DNA of 64,000 nt from Clarireedia homoeocarpa (taxonomy: Eukaryota; Ascomycota; Leotiomycetes; Helotiales; Rutstroemiaceae). The notes below the pieces were generated by a model. It was not told the DNA's origin, did not search any database, and saw only the letters and a list, made by a program, of their open reading frames with translations. The stretch is taken from assembly GCA_001465935.1 (NCBI GenBank), contig LNKV01000013.1:1-64000 (forward strand). Direction: 5' to 3'. Of this stretch, positions 33,238 through 45,196 are shown piece after piece (position 1 is the first letter of the stretch; the number at the start of each line of letters is the position of its first letter). A program made the position numbers and the translations under genes.

Positions 33238-33982
33238 CGCTGCTGTCGGTATTTTGTATTTGTGATGTGGAGAAGATGCGTAGAGCTTCTTGGTAGGAGT
33301 GCGTCTTTCCTTTTCTGTTGGGCACCGAACTGAGTTATCAGGGGTAATACAAGGGTTGTAGGCAACGAAGGAACAGTCCTGGGTTAGTCCTTTGTTTACT
33401 CGTATTCCCTAACAGTTGACGTTCCAATTTTCGTCCAACACGCAGCGGAATTATTTGGATGTTCTAAACGCAAGCTCAATGTCATATGCTACGTTTTTCC
33501 GCAACATAATTTTCAAACCACTAAGCCGCGGCTGATCGGAAGATTCCGAGAGCTTACTCACGATGAGGGGTAATTTTTGTGCAGCGGTTTATCCATAGAA
33601 CTACTGTGTGATGACAAGGAGCATGGAAGCTCTTTCTTTGGCCCATTCATTGATTGTATCATTTGCGACTGTCGGATTCCCGTGACATTGTAAGATCTTA
33701 CGAGCAACTCAAATACTTTCCGATCTTAATTCGTACGTCGAGTTTGCGTTACCTCTTTGAGAGATTAAAAGTGGCCTTCTTGAACTCCTCAGAACGTCCA
33801 GACACTGCTACCCTTGTCGTCCGTATATACTCGTCTCTTATTGGTTGATTGAGAGCTTCCCTCAACACGAACATATGTCAGATCACTGATCCGGTTTTGC
33901 ATTTCGCGGTTATTTAACTACGAAGAGCCCAGTAGTTACTCGACTCCCATCGTCAGATTGCAAGTCAGTCATTCTTCTCATC
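33238..33982. promoter_or_regulatory. Divergent promoter region, CBS protein / phosphate carrier
   Basis: 745 bases between two divergent start codons. No gene or clear site is recognised. Confidence 0.5.
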
Positions 33983-35642
33983 ATGCCTTCCATATTTCCA
34001 TCCAGAGAGACTCTTCACACTCTCTTCCCACCTGCCATTCTTCACGATCGACAAAGCTCCACTTCCACTCCCGAACCCCTGCCTAAGCGCACCCCACTTC
34101 AAGCTCGCCCGGAACTATACACTGCTTGGTCGGTCATCGATGATGCGAAGAATAAGGCAAACGCGTTGAGCGCGGAGGCCAGAAAGGAATTTGAGAAGGG
34201 GAGTGCGAAGGCAATGGGAAAGACGAGCACAATTGAGTTGTATTCGCCTACTTATTACGCTGCCTGTGTTGCTGGTGGTATACTTGCTTGCGTAAGTTAT
34301 CTTGGGTTCCTATGAAATACATCAAATTGCGAAATCGTGCAGTTCTCGATTCATGGACAGTTTATGATGTGTGGAGGTGAATGTGATGCCATCTGGGAGA
34401 GAATCCTTTCTCTCCTTCCACAAAATTCTCAAAGTCTTGACCGCGCATCTTCATCTGTTCAAGGAACCCTTTCTTTCGTGCTGTTTTATAAGGACCATTT
34501 GGATTGCAATTGCATACCTTGAGAAATTAGACCCAAAGAGTGTAAGAGGAAGTGTCCTTGTTAGAGATCATAATACGCTCTTCTTGTATGCAATAAGCAC
34601 CTCGGACGTATACTAACAGCCATTCTTAGGGCATCACCCATACGGCCGTCACACCACTTGATTTGGTAAAATGCCGTCGTCAGGTGGATTCGAAGATGTA
34701 CACCGGAAATTTCCAAGCCTGGGGCAAGATCGGTCGAGCTGAGGGATTACGAGGTATCTATACCGGTTGGGGGCCGACATTCTTTGGTTACTCTGCACAA
34801 GGTGCATTCAAATACGGAGGATATGAGTACTTCAAAAAGCTCTACGCCGACATTGCCGGACCAGACAACGCATACAGGTACAAGACTTCTCTCTATCTAG
34901 CAGCAAGTGCCTCTGCCGAATTCATCGCGGACATCGCGCTGTGTCCCCTCGAAGCCGTGAAGGTCAGGATGCAAACTACCATACCACCATTCGCGAAAGG
35001 CACATCAGATGGTCTCCGTCAAATCATTGGAAAGGAAGGTGTAGGTGGACTTTATAAGGGACTGTATCCTCTTTGGGGTCGCCAAATTCCATACACCATG
35101 ATGAAATTTGCATCTTTCGAGACTATCGTCGAGATGATCTATGACCGCCTTCCAGGCCAGAAAAGCGACTACAGCAAATTGGCTCAGACCGGTGTTTCGT
35201 TCACGGGTGGTTATCTTGCTGGTATTTTGTGTGCTATCGTTTCTCATCCTGCCGACGTTATGGTACGTAACTATGAGCTCGATTAATGACTCTTCTAACC
35301 AACGTAGGTCTCGAAATTGAATGCCAACCGAGCTCCTGGTGAGGCTTTTGGTGCTGCAATGGGACGTATCTATAAAGATATTGGATTCTCTGGTTTATGG
35401 AACGGACTTCCTGTTCGTATTGTAAGTCAATTCTCATATTCTTGTCATGAATCTGTCGCTGATTCATTATACAGGTTATGATCGGAACCCTTACTGGTTT
35501 GCAATGGATGATCTATGTAAGTATTCCCTTCAACTAACCCAATTTCTGCTAACAACATTCGCAGGATTACTTCAAGATCTTCATGGGTTTCCCAACTACT
35601 GGTGGAGGTTCACCACCACAACAGGCCAAGATCACACAATAA
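33983..35642 (+). CDS. PIC2: Mitochondrial phosphate carrier, PIC2 type
   Basis: Exons 33983-34291, 34630-35262, 35308-35421, 35475-35516 and 35565-35642 give 391 residues. It is a mitochondrial carrier family member importing phosphate (yeast PIC2 also moves copper). The three carrier repeats carry TPLDLVKCRRQVD, CPLEAVKVRMQTT and HPADVMVSKLN. The blocks YSAQGAFKYGGYEYFKKLY and GGYLAGILCAIVSHPADVMV resemble PIC2 more than MIR1. A longer than usual hydrophilic N-terminal extension of about 88 residues precedes the first helix (YYAACVAGGILACG, across the first junction). It may include a presequence. Intron 1 is 338 bases; the others are 45-53. The C-terminus is a short Gln/Pro tail. Confidence 0.93.
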
Positions 35643-36028
35643 GCCGAGTCTTGCTCTTCGTGTATATTTTGTAGCTAGTCAGTGTGGTCCTACACATTTG
35701 TTCTATTTGTGACTTTTACTCTCGTGGATAAAACTAAAATATTAAGTGCTAATCAAGAAGCTCTGTTCCAAAACCGACGATACATATCTTTTCACACTAC
35801 TCGTCTTATCTGAAATAGTTTTTGGTCTCTCCATGTATTACCTTTGTGTAGTCAGCTGCATATGAACACTAAATCTTGAACCTTATCGTCCATATACAAG
35901 TACGTAATATGGATAACAGCCGCGCGCCTACAGCCAGAACGCAAAAATACACACAATTCGCCACAGAAAATCCAAATCTTTGTCAGACCACTTGTTCCTT
36001 GCCCCTTTTGCTCATTCTCGGCACAAAG
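35643..36028. other. Intergenic
   Basis: 386 bases; 3' flank of the carrier and promoter of the acetyltransferase. A 51-codon upstream extension of the next frame is open but looks non-coding. Confidence 0.5.
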
Positions 36029-37246
36029 ATGGATCTTAGCCCCAATTTACCAGATTCGAACTCCCCCACCCTCATCCTCAGCCATCCCACACCCGAAGAA
36101 TGCACCACAATCTGGACCTCCACTTCCACCTCCTGGAAAGATGCCCTCCCCACTCGCACCTACCTCCGCGAATCTCTCCATCTAACCACCGTTCCGCTTG
36201 CCAAAAACGGTGGACTCACACTCTGGATTCTCGTAGACCAAAACGAATCCCCCCTTGCAAACCAGCGAACTATTCTCTGCTCCTGTGAAACTTTCCGCAA
36301 ACGCTCGCTGCTAAGTGATGCGGGTGGAAATGTAAGGGATGTCTTCGTTCATGGCGTGGCGAGCGTGTTTTGTGCGGAGAAGTATCGTGGGAGAGGGTAT
36401 GCGGGGAGAATGATGAGGGAGCTGAAGGGGATGCTTAGGAACTGGCAGGAGGATGTAGAGGGAGGAAAGAGGAGGTGTGTAGGGAGCGTGCTGTATTCTG
36501 ATATTGGGAAGGAGTATTATGCGAGGCTTGGGTGGAGGCCCACGCCTACGAATTCGCATGTGGTGTTTCGGCCTGCTGGAAGTGCGGATAAAGATTGGAG
36601 GGAAATGACAGTATTTGTTCCGAAAGAAGATCTTCTGGCGCTGTGTGAGAGAGATGAGGTTATGATCAGGAAGGCGATGGGTGTGCCGGTAGAGTTGAAA
36701 GAGGCTAAGGAGCGGTTCTCCATCGTGCCGGATCTGGATCATATGCTTTGGCATATAAGTAAGGAGGAATTTGCATGTGATGTGCTTTTTGGGAAGATCC
36801 CAAATTCTAAAGGTGCGATTGCTGGACCGGATGGTAGGAGAGTTTGGGTGGTTTGGACGCATAGGTATTACTCAGATCCGGTGGATAAGAAGGGCGATAA
36901 TACGTTGTATATTCTACGGGTTGTGGTCGAGGGAGATGAGACGGAAGGTACTGGTTATGTGCATGGGGAGAGAGCTGAGCGTGGGAATATAGAGCAGGAA
37001 CAGGCTGATTATTTAAAAGCGGTTCTGGTAGCTGCACAACATGAAGCTGCGGAGTGGAAATTAGATCAGGTAATATTGTGGCATCCGACACCAGAGATCA
37101 TGGGTATGATAAAGCGGAGTGGGATCGAAAATTTAGTGGCAGAGAGAGAAGAATCTAGTATTGCAAGTGGTCTATGGTTTGATGAGAATGGTGAAGAGGG
37201 TCCGCCTCCGCTTTGGATCAATAATGAGCATTATGCCTGGTGCTAG
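36029..37246 (+). CDS. LYC1-like GNAT acetyltransferase
   Basis: Intronless. I start at the Met at 36029 (MDLSPNLPDSN), giving 405 residues; the frame is open back to 35876, but that part looks like leader. The GNAT acetyl-CoA loop is visible in VASVFCAEKYRGRGYAGRMM followed by RELKGML. ILWHPTPEIMGMIKRSG and PPPLWINNEHYAWC near the end are family-like. LYC1 of Yarrowia is a lysine N6-acetyltransferase starting lysine catabolism, so a role in lysine degradation is possible, but many ascomycetes have several such genes and I do not assign the reaction firmly. The 5' third is C-rich in codon use and the remainder G/A-rich. Confidence 0.82.
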   Translation: MDLSPNLPDSNSPTLILSHPTPEECTTIWTSTSTSWKDALPTRTYLRESLHLTTVPLAKNGGLTLWILVDQNESPLANQRTILCSCETFRKRSLLSDAGGNVRDVFVHGVASVFCAEKYRGRGYAGRMMRELKGMLRNWQEDVEGGKRRCVGSVLYSDIGKEYYARLGWRPTPTNSHVVFRPAGSADKDWREMTVFVPKEDLLALCERDEVMIRKAMGVPVELKEAKERFSIVPDLDHMLWHISKEEFACDVLFGKIPNSKGAIAGPDGRRVWVVWTHRYYSDPVDKKGDNTLYILRVVVEGDETEGTGYVHGERAERGNIEQEQADYLKAVLVAAQHEAAEWKLDQVILWHPTPEIMGMIKRSGIENLVAEREESSIASGLWFDENGEEGPPPLWINNEHYAWC

Positions 37247-38569
37247 GAAAGCTGTCGTAGCTTCTGAAGGTGGTTCTTATATCTGCTAATTCTCGCTCTC
37301 ACACGAGCCAAGGCATTGCAAGAAGCAAATAGATCATTCGTGGATATTCGACGTCGAATTATGGAGAGTATCAACTAGTCTATATATTCAACGTCCTCTG
37401 GTAGAGAGTAAAGATTAGTGCAATGGGCCCTATAATTTTCCTCCAAAAAAACTGATGTTTACAGGTCACTTCCTACGATAAAAAGCAATAGTATAAGAAA
37501 ACGCTCCGAGTTCCTGGCGCATCTTATAAAAACATATGAGACGACCTTAAGCGCGGTGTGAAGTGCAAAAAATGACGATATAACTCTATCCCCATTTCCA
37601 TCTCCAGACCCAAAAAGCACAGGCACCTGCACGAGCACGAATCAGTAATCAGTAATCATCTCTGCAGCAAAAGATAAGACAGTCAACAATTCAATAACAT
37701 AACATCTACAAATACGACATGCAACAAAATCTCTCTCCCATCCGCATCATTGGCTCTTTCACAGCTGCAAGCTTCTCCTGCTCCATATCCTCCTCTCCTT
37801 TTCAGGAATAACCACCTCCTTAAAGAAATAGGCGAACGCATTAGTTGGAGTCGGTCTGCTCAGACCGCAAAGCTTAATAATAAGCCTTATCAAATATCAA
37901 ATGCCTTCTTTCGTTTCTCTTATCTTTCGCGAGCTGGAAGAGATAAGGAGAGCGGAGATGACGAATTGAATGGTTGCATATTTGCTTGGACAATTATTGG
38001 CTGCTGCTTTGCCTGGAGAGTGTAATTACATCATACAAAGCACCAGAAACAGAGCCGAATCCGTGTGAATAACAAGAATGAAAGAATCGGGACGCCAAGG
38101 GGCACGGAGGAAAGTGGCTTAATACAAGCACGTGGAAGGTAGGAGGTAGAAGAGGCGTTCGTTCGATTGTCTGCCTACTACGGAAAAAAAGTTGCATGTT
38201 TGCTTTTTGCTTTTTGCATCATCACACCAAATCATCACTGTAAGTACGCAATCACACCCTTTCCAATTCCTTGGTTTTTGCTTTGTGAGTTCTCGTGAGA
38301 AAAGAATTTTTCCTCTTATTGCTTTGGTCGGATGATGACGGAGGGATCGCGGGGTTGGCTCGCGTTACGTGTGGGCTGATGCGATGAGATGTGGTAGCTG
38401 AGCCAAGGATACGAACTTGGATTTGCGGTTGAGAGAACTACATATTGCACAGGATCTTCTGTTCCTGCATACTTGCTCCATTTGCTTACTTTCATATCAT
38501 ACGCAGGCGCGCATACATATCAGCAACACAATCAAGTAGACATATCTGAACTAAGAACAAACGACGACA
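37247..38569. other. Intergenic, about 1.3 kb
   Basis: 3' flank of the acetyltransferase and the promoter region of the DUF3602 gene. Short frames (for example 37750-38025) have no support. Confidence 0.55.
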
Positions 38570-39071
38570 ATGAGTGAAGAAGTTAGTCATGGCCGTGGAG
38601 GTAAGGTTTCTTCCCTTTTAATACTTAAGAGATACTGACACCCAATCATAGGCGCAGGTAATATTGGCGTCGATACCACACCGTACGCGCACCTCACCCT
38701 ATCCCATTCCATCCACCCACCCACTGCGCTTGATCAAGCAAACGAACTAACTCCCCAACAGCTACGCCGACGGTGAAATCGTGCGTGAGGGTCCAGCTGG
38801 TGACCACGGCGACGGCGCATTCAGCACCGGTCGCGGCGGCGCTGCCAACATCGGCTCCCCAGGCCTTGCAGCCACTAAACGCAACGACGCAGACAGCATT
38901 CCCGAAACCGCGTTGAGACCTAGTATGGAGGGCGAGCGCGTGCATTTTGGGCGTGGTGGGGAGGGAAATGTTGTTGATTCGACACCCAAGGGCCAGCCGC
39001 ATCCGGTTGGGTTGGCGGATAAGCTGAAGAATAAGTTGTTTAAGAAGAAGGCGCATGCTGCTGAGAAGTGA
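38570..39071 (+). CDS. DUF3602 protein with GRGG repeats
   Basis: Exons 38570-38600, 38652-38682 and 38762-39071 give 123 residues. The two first exons, 31 nt each, encode MSEEVSHGRGGAGNIGVDTT across their junction. Three spaced copies of a short motif follow one pattern: HGRGGAGNIG, TGRGGAANIG and FGRGGEGNVV, the hallmark of the fungal DUF3602 family. The C-terminus is basic (LADKLKNKLFKKKAHAAEK) and could be an amphipathic helix. Members are small, disordered and uncharacterised; some are reported as stress- or conidiation-induced, which I cannot test. Splice signals are GTAAGG/ATAG and GTACGC/CAACAG. Confidence 0.87.
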
Positions 39072-40186
39072 GGAGTTCTCCCGTCGTATATGGACGGTCG
39101 AACTGCTGAAGTTGCTGGGAGTGGTGGCGGGTTGGCAGTATACGGAGCCAGTAATGCGTGGTTATGGATATAGAGAGTTTCTCATTTGGGGAGGATGGAT
39201 TGAATGATACCCGGGTTTAGGTGTGGCGGTTTAGAGGGATGGCTTGGAGATATGTTTGATTCTTACTATTAACGAGTTTGGACACAGTTGACTCATTGAG
39301 TCATGATTCCTAGAGTGATGCTATAGTGAGGACTTGCTTCTCAACTACCCGTGAACTTTCTATGATCCCATCTTAATTTTGTTGGGCAATCCAAAGTATT
39401 TTATGGTTGAGTAGATGGTAAAAGCTTGCCATGAGTCCCTACAATCCTTCCAAGAAGTTGACGTTCGAGATCATACAAAAAAGCGCATCTGTGAACTGTC
39501 CAAGCTGCGCTTAGCACTTCCTTGCTACAATAGAACGACTCGAAGAAGGCTATAACTGTATGCTTCCGCGAAAGTGAAGAACTTCAGTTTGCCAATATCA
39601 ACGGAATCAGTCACCCGAATGTGAGAACGTCGGTCTTCTCAAGGCTATTATGAACGGATCGGGACGATGTACTTCCGTACCATGATGTGTGGAACACATA
39701 CATTTAGAAGCTTGGGGCAGAAGTTCTGTCCTCAGGCGGAGACAATAGCCTGACTTGGAAATAGCGTGAAATCCTACAAGTAATAATTAGTCAAAGGAGC
39801 AAGTGTGTTTACCCGACTCCAACAACTCTACTACAATCCTTCGCAACTTACCCTCAAGCTTTATTTCATGGCGAAAGGCACAATTCGAAATCTTCAATTG
39901 GACCGATACTGATCTTCACCGCAATTGCGATCTGCGAAACTTTGAATCCTCGAAAGCTTTCAGCTACGGTGTCCAACTTAATATTCGCGCATCAACTATA
40001 ACCGCGTAATCACACCAATATTTGCATCGCCAGGAACCACTCACAAATTGCGCTGCGTTCCTGGTAAATCATACCATAAATTTCTACCCATCGAGTCCGC
40101 GACGCAAACCCGTGCGAAATTGGACTTATCGCGATAATTACACGCTTGTGAATCTGTTCCTCGCGCGCACTACCCCGCGATTCGGC
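39072..40186. other. Intergenic, about 1.1 kb
   Basis: 3' flank of the DUF3602 gene and promoter of the BAH-PHD gene. A 55-codon upstream extension of the next frame starts at 40022 but is not convincing as protein. Confidence 0.5.
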
Positions 40187-41402
40187 ATGGCTCCCAAGCA
40201 CGGTTTAAGCACGACGAGCTCGCAGAGTAGTAAGCGCGCGAAGACGGACTCGGCCGTTTCGAACTCCACAACTCCACCTGCTACTTCGGCGGATCCAGTG
40301 TCTTTCAGTGTTGAATATCCGGACATGAACAATAAGCGGCCTTCCGCCGCCGAGAGGACATTGCAGGAAAACGCAGAATTTCAGGCGTCGCCATTTATAG
40401 GGCGCGATTCACCGCCTGGCGAGCTGGATTTATATTACACGGTTACGCCCAGTGATGCGTGGGCGAGCATGCGGAAATATAACAACTTCATTAGTGAGTT
40501 TGGTGAACCATTGGATGCCGAGGACTGAGCTCATCATGAAATTTAGTTCAGGATAATACATTTAAAAATAACGACGTGGTATTTGTAAAGGGTAGGACAG
40601 AGTCAGGCACAGAGGCACAGGATTTCTGGGTTGCTAGGATATTGCAGGTCAGAGCTAAAAGCTCTCAACAGGTTTATGCTTTGGTACGTGTGAGGGCTTA
40701 GGGTCTCGAGAAGATACGATCACTGATGAATGATAGGTTGCTTGGATGTACTGGCCCTTCGAACTGCCTCGTCCAGCTGTCAAAGACTCGCATCTCATAT
40801 CGGCAAATTCGGGCCACCGGAAATATCATGGTAAATCAGAGCTTATTGCGAGCAACTTTCTGGAGGTCCTCGACGTGTTGTCCTTTGCTGGCAAGGTAGA
40901 CATACAACAATACAACGAAGACATTGTGGATGGTGTAGTTCCTGATGTACCGAAAGGCTTTTACTGGCGTCAAACTTTTTGTCGGGGTAGCTTTAGACTC
41001 TCGGTGAGTTAACATTTCCTTCGCGGGAGAGATTAGTCACTAACCTCTGTTCTCCAGGCATTGCCGAAACACTGCACATGCGAAGGGCACTATAACCCCG
41101 ATAAGCCAATGTATATCTGCGATAGCGAATCCTGCAAAACCATGTTCCATCCAGAATGTTTAGTCGACGATATGCTTACGAAGATATATAAGGAGGAATA
41201 TCCGGAAACCGGAACAGAATTGAGTACGAACGGCACAACTAAGAAAAAGGGACCAAAGGCAAAAAGAAAAATCTATGCAGGGAAATTGAAAGGCGAATTG
41301 CGTGATGGAACTCCATTAATGATCAAAATTTTGAATGTGAAGCAAGGCACGGAGGAGTCACACCGGATAGCCTGTCCTAAATGCCACACACTTTTCGACT
41401 GA
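40187..41402 (+). CDS. BAH and PHD-type zinc finger protein
   Basis: Exons 40187-40493, 40547-40683, 40737-41003 and 41058-41402 give 351 residues from MAPKHGLSTTSSQSS. The first 90 residues are Ser/Thr/Lys-rich and disordered. The BAH domain spans about 115-235: NDVVFVKGRTESGTEAQDFW, VARILQV, VAWMYWPFELPRP, GKSELIASNFLEVLDVLSF. A PHD-like finger follows: Cys243, Cys245, Cys258, Cys263, His268 and Cys271, then a Lys-rich stretch of about 70 residues before the last pair, Cys343 and Cys346 (ACPKC). BAH-PHD proteins read histone marks; the Neurospora EPR-1 reader of H3K27me3 has this order, so an EPR-1-like role is one option. Domain calls are sure; orthology is not. Confidence 0.85.
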
Positions 41403-44400
41403 GAGCGGACACTGCGAATATTGGCTTATGGATTATCAATCAGCGGCACTTGACGTTAGCTGTGCAGAATGACACACCTATACTTGAATTTCAAACTACA
41501 CTCTATATTTGCTCATCGCTCCCCAATATCCTGGAGCTCGGCACTACTCACCTCGGCCTATAGTCGTTCAACCCAATTAGAACATAATGTGCGTTCTGTA
41601 CATGCAGAGCTCCACCGAGACATTCTTCTCATTCATTCTTCCCAGCAGGTGTGCGACACCACGGCTTGGCGCAACCCCCTCGATAGAATTCGTTGAAAAG
41701 ACATCATGTGGATCTTCCCACAGCAGGACAGGATATCCACCTCCATTTATCCACCTATTCTCATAAACAGACCAACTTTCCAAATGCTTGTTTCATCAGC
41801 GGGCGGGCGGGTAGGCGCAAGCCTTTTTATTTATTTAGTGTTATCTATCTTTTTCTTTGTGGTTGTATTTCGTTTCTCTACTTACAAACATCCTTTCATC
41901 AAGTGGACGGACAGACACTTTTTGCTCTTATTTATCTTGGCTTTATACCCCTTTTTACCTTTTTAACTGCATCTGGGGAAATTGGGGGGAGCCCGGGGGG
42001 TGGCGCGGGAGCAGTGACTGGAGGGGTTTAGGGAGAAGCGAATTGGGGTCGGTGGGCAGGGATTCGAAGAGAGAGGGGAAATGGAAATGGGGCGGGGAGC
42101 AGAGATTTTAGTCTCGGTTTGATTCACTTGTGTGTATAAGTAAGGAAATTATCTGGTATTTGATTATTAGCCTATTGGGGCTATTGTTAGGTTCGAGCTA
42201 GGTTTGGGGGGTTGGAGTTGGCTATCGCAGTGTAGGTTGGCGCGGGATGGGACAGGACAGGCAGGACATGTGCTTTTGAAATCCGGATGTCGATGTCTAT
42301 GTCGATGTCGATGTCAACGGTGATGGGGATGGGGATGGCGATGTTGATATCAATATGCGTATTTTCGGATATAAGGTTAGCGTATATTTGCTAGGGAGGG
42401 AGAGTTTGGGTTGTTGCTACACGCTGCCGGTAGAGATGCATTTGAATAGGGATAGGATGTGTGGGGTGATGCGATGAAGTGTGGGCGATGCGATGAAAGG
42501 AAGAGAGGAATTTGACAAGATAAGATAGGGATAGGAAGGATTGAAGATAGGATGGCCGGGTTAGGGTGAGTAGAGAGATGAATATACGTTATATATATGG
42601 CATGATCTTGCATTCTATTCTGATGTGTGGAATGTGATGGTGGAGGTGATGGTGAAGGGTGATCATTGAATAGCTGCGTCCTTGGTGACCGTGCTTGCAG
42701 AAGGGGGCTGTCTGTGGGAATTTGTGCTACGGAGATGAGTGATATTTGAGAAGTAGATATTGTTGGTGTTCTGGATAAGGAGTTGTTTTTGATTGATAGT
42801 CTATGGACAGTACTGACACAATATAATTGGTATGAAATTGTATCGACTCCTATAACTTTAAGATTTGCTAAAACCGAGTAACAATTTCTTGACCGACCTA
42901 CCTATCATCCATGTGTAGCCAACGCAAGCTCCTGATAGCCTTCTTGAATAAACCTCGGAGAGGACGCTGACACACACTGCTACGTAATTTACCCTCCCAA
43001 TATGCCTCATAAAATGACTCGGAACACCAACATAGTGATAGCAGCGTTCAGCCATATCACCCATCCGTCAAGGCATCTCTGGTACGAATACCATCCCGCA
43101 CAACCGATCCGCCCTCGCAAGCCTATCCTCCCCAAAATAAAATTAGCTCACTGCGTCCAAAACAAGCGGCACCAGCACACCAGCACCAAAAACCATTTTT
43201 ATTTTTCAAAAAAAAAAAAAAACTTCAGAACCCCGCATTCAAAGCACCGTCAACGCCGCACACAAAGCTTCAATGGCCCGCTGCATATGACGATGCCAGC
43301 ACGGGCTATGTCCACTTCGTGCTTTTGTATTTGCAGACGTCAACCTCATACGGCTCTTCCTATAAGATTATTTTGAGGGTATGGGATCTCATCATTGTAG
43401 ATTTCTTTTCTTTCGTTTTTTTTTGGTTTTTAGGTATGTACTGTGCTGTGCTCTGTGATGGGGGAATGGGGAAGGTGAGAACTTACGGAGGGAGTGATTG
43501 GGAGGCCGAGGTTGAGAATATCTGCTGAGCCTAGAGGATCTTCATCGTATGGTTAATCGTGAGCGTCTGCTACGCAGACATGACAGAGCTCTAAGCTCAT
43601 AGTTCCCAATTCAAAAAGTCGGATGCGCAGAGCTGCTGTCAACCTGTCCTTGATTGAAGTACCTCAGAGATAAAGCTCTTTCCATCATAACCTCCAAAGT
43701 GCGGAGTCAATCTCTTCTCAACTCCAAGCTGCCATCGCTCTGATCATCTTGACAGCTGGTAAACCAATTAATTCATCGTTGTCCAGACATCAATTGAAAA
43801 CTCTTCACGACAATGACGAGAATGTCATAAGAATTCATGGTGATTGTTGCGGTTGTTATGGTGATGTGATAGTTTTTGTTTTTTACAAAAAACCCTGAAG
43901 CTCGAAAAATAGAATTTAGTTCCATTCGCTCTAGTTCTAGTTCATACTGTTTTTCCGAGCCGGCAACGCTAGTCCGCTTATGAGTGCATGTATATCACGT
44001 GAAACAATCCTTCTGTCGGCATCGCAAAAACTTTCCTCCCCCCTCTAACGCTCCAATCCCATATCGCCTCTCCCCTCTCCCCTCGGCTCACATTCTGAAA
44101 CACCATCCGAACCCGTAGTTAGCCCCATTCATCAGATGCATAATACATACATACCTCAATGTGATCCCGACTCCCCCATCTAGTCCAGCCGATCACAAGT
44201 TGAGACGGAACACAGTGCGATCTAGGTAAGGTATGAAGTATTGTAAGAAACAGAGACAGATCGTTTCGACCATCAAACCAATATCAAGGGCTATATCTCC
44301 GAGCCGTGTGATCTCAACTCCATTCATCATTTCATGCCGAGTCGAGTTTCCTCTCCTTTCCTTTCTTTTGAGTTGACGAACCTTGATCCATGAGGTCTGT

Positions 44401-45196
44401 GGGAAATTAGAACGGATGGACCGCATTACGATATTATTCCCCGCTGCGCTGGCTTGGCGATTTCTTAAAAGTAATTGTTTATTATGCGAAGGGCTCATTG
44501 TTATTTTGTTGGTAACCATGTATGAGGTAGACAAGATGTTCTCGGCAATTGATTCTATGGCTACGATACCTTTTTTGACTTGGAAGGTTGATTTTTCCGT
44601 GCATATTTCATTTGTGTGAAACGTGTTAGAGGAACTTGTGAGTTGGGGCAAAAGAAAGGAAAGGTGCGATAGGTGTAGATCATACAATGATGAATATAGA
44701 TTTTAGTTTAGAACGTTCTTGATAACATTGCTGTATGTTCTGTAGTAAATAGAGATTAAGCAGTTTAACCTTATCTTCATCCACCACCCCCTTTCGATCC
44801 AAATACACGGTAATCTCCATCCTCCCAAATACCCAAAGATCCAAAGATCCAATGCAAATGATGTCCAGATTCGTAAAGAGTGTAGGTGATGAGAGTTAAA
44901 AAGGAAATGTTGACAAAAGAGAGTTTGTAGGAGTGTCCAAAAAAAAGCTCCTTGGTATAGCCCATCGTATCGACCAAGATCTTTCCATCCGATCAATAGA
45001 TCCCAGGCCGTTAATAACTCCTCCAGTTTTTTCCGTAAGAGCCGAGTAACATAGATTATATGCAATAATCGTTAAGAGAGTGTAAAGAAAGTTCGTCAAG
45101 TGACGAGGGTTTAAAAGGTATATACATCAGAAGTGTAAATGGTTGATATGTAGCATCGAGCTGTGTAGAATGAGAGAACCTGTCTCAGATGATATC
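41403..45196. other. Intergenic, about 3.8 kb, no supported gene
   Basis: Both strands show only short frames. Simple sequence is frequent: GATGTC and GGGGAT runs at 42288-42337 and an A-run at 43209-43222. A hydrophobic frame on plus 41693-42031 and another on minus 44777-44977 look membrane-like but lack flanking exons or similarity that I recognise. Long untranslated regions or a non-coding RNA are possible. Confidence 0.5.
42288..42337. repeat. GATGTC/GGGGAT simple repeats
   Basis: Imperfect six-base units (GATGTC, TATGTC, GATGTC, GATGTC) followed by GGGGATGGGGATGG. Confidence 0.7.

Noticed and set aside
35876..36028. Upstream extension of the acetyltransferase
   Set aside because: The 51 extra codons look like leader sequence, and the Met at 36029 begins the part that resembles the family.
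37750..38025. 91-codon plus-strand frame
   Set aside because: No domain, atypical composition, no flanking exon.
41693..42031. Hydrophobic plus-strand frame resembling a membrane protein
   Set aside because: T-rich sequence produces Phe/Leu runs in several frames; there is no splice support, and it sits in the likely 3' flank of the BAH-PHD gene.
44703..45099. Overlapping minus-strand frames with membrane-like composition
   Set aside because: Three frames compete, none extends, and the composition is explained by T/A-rich DNA.
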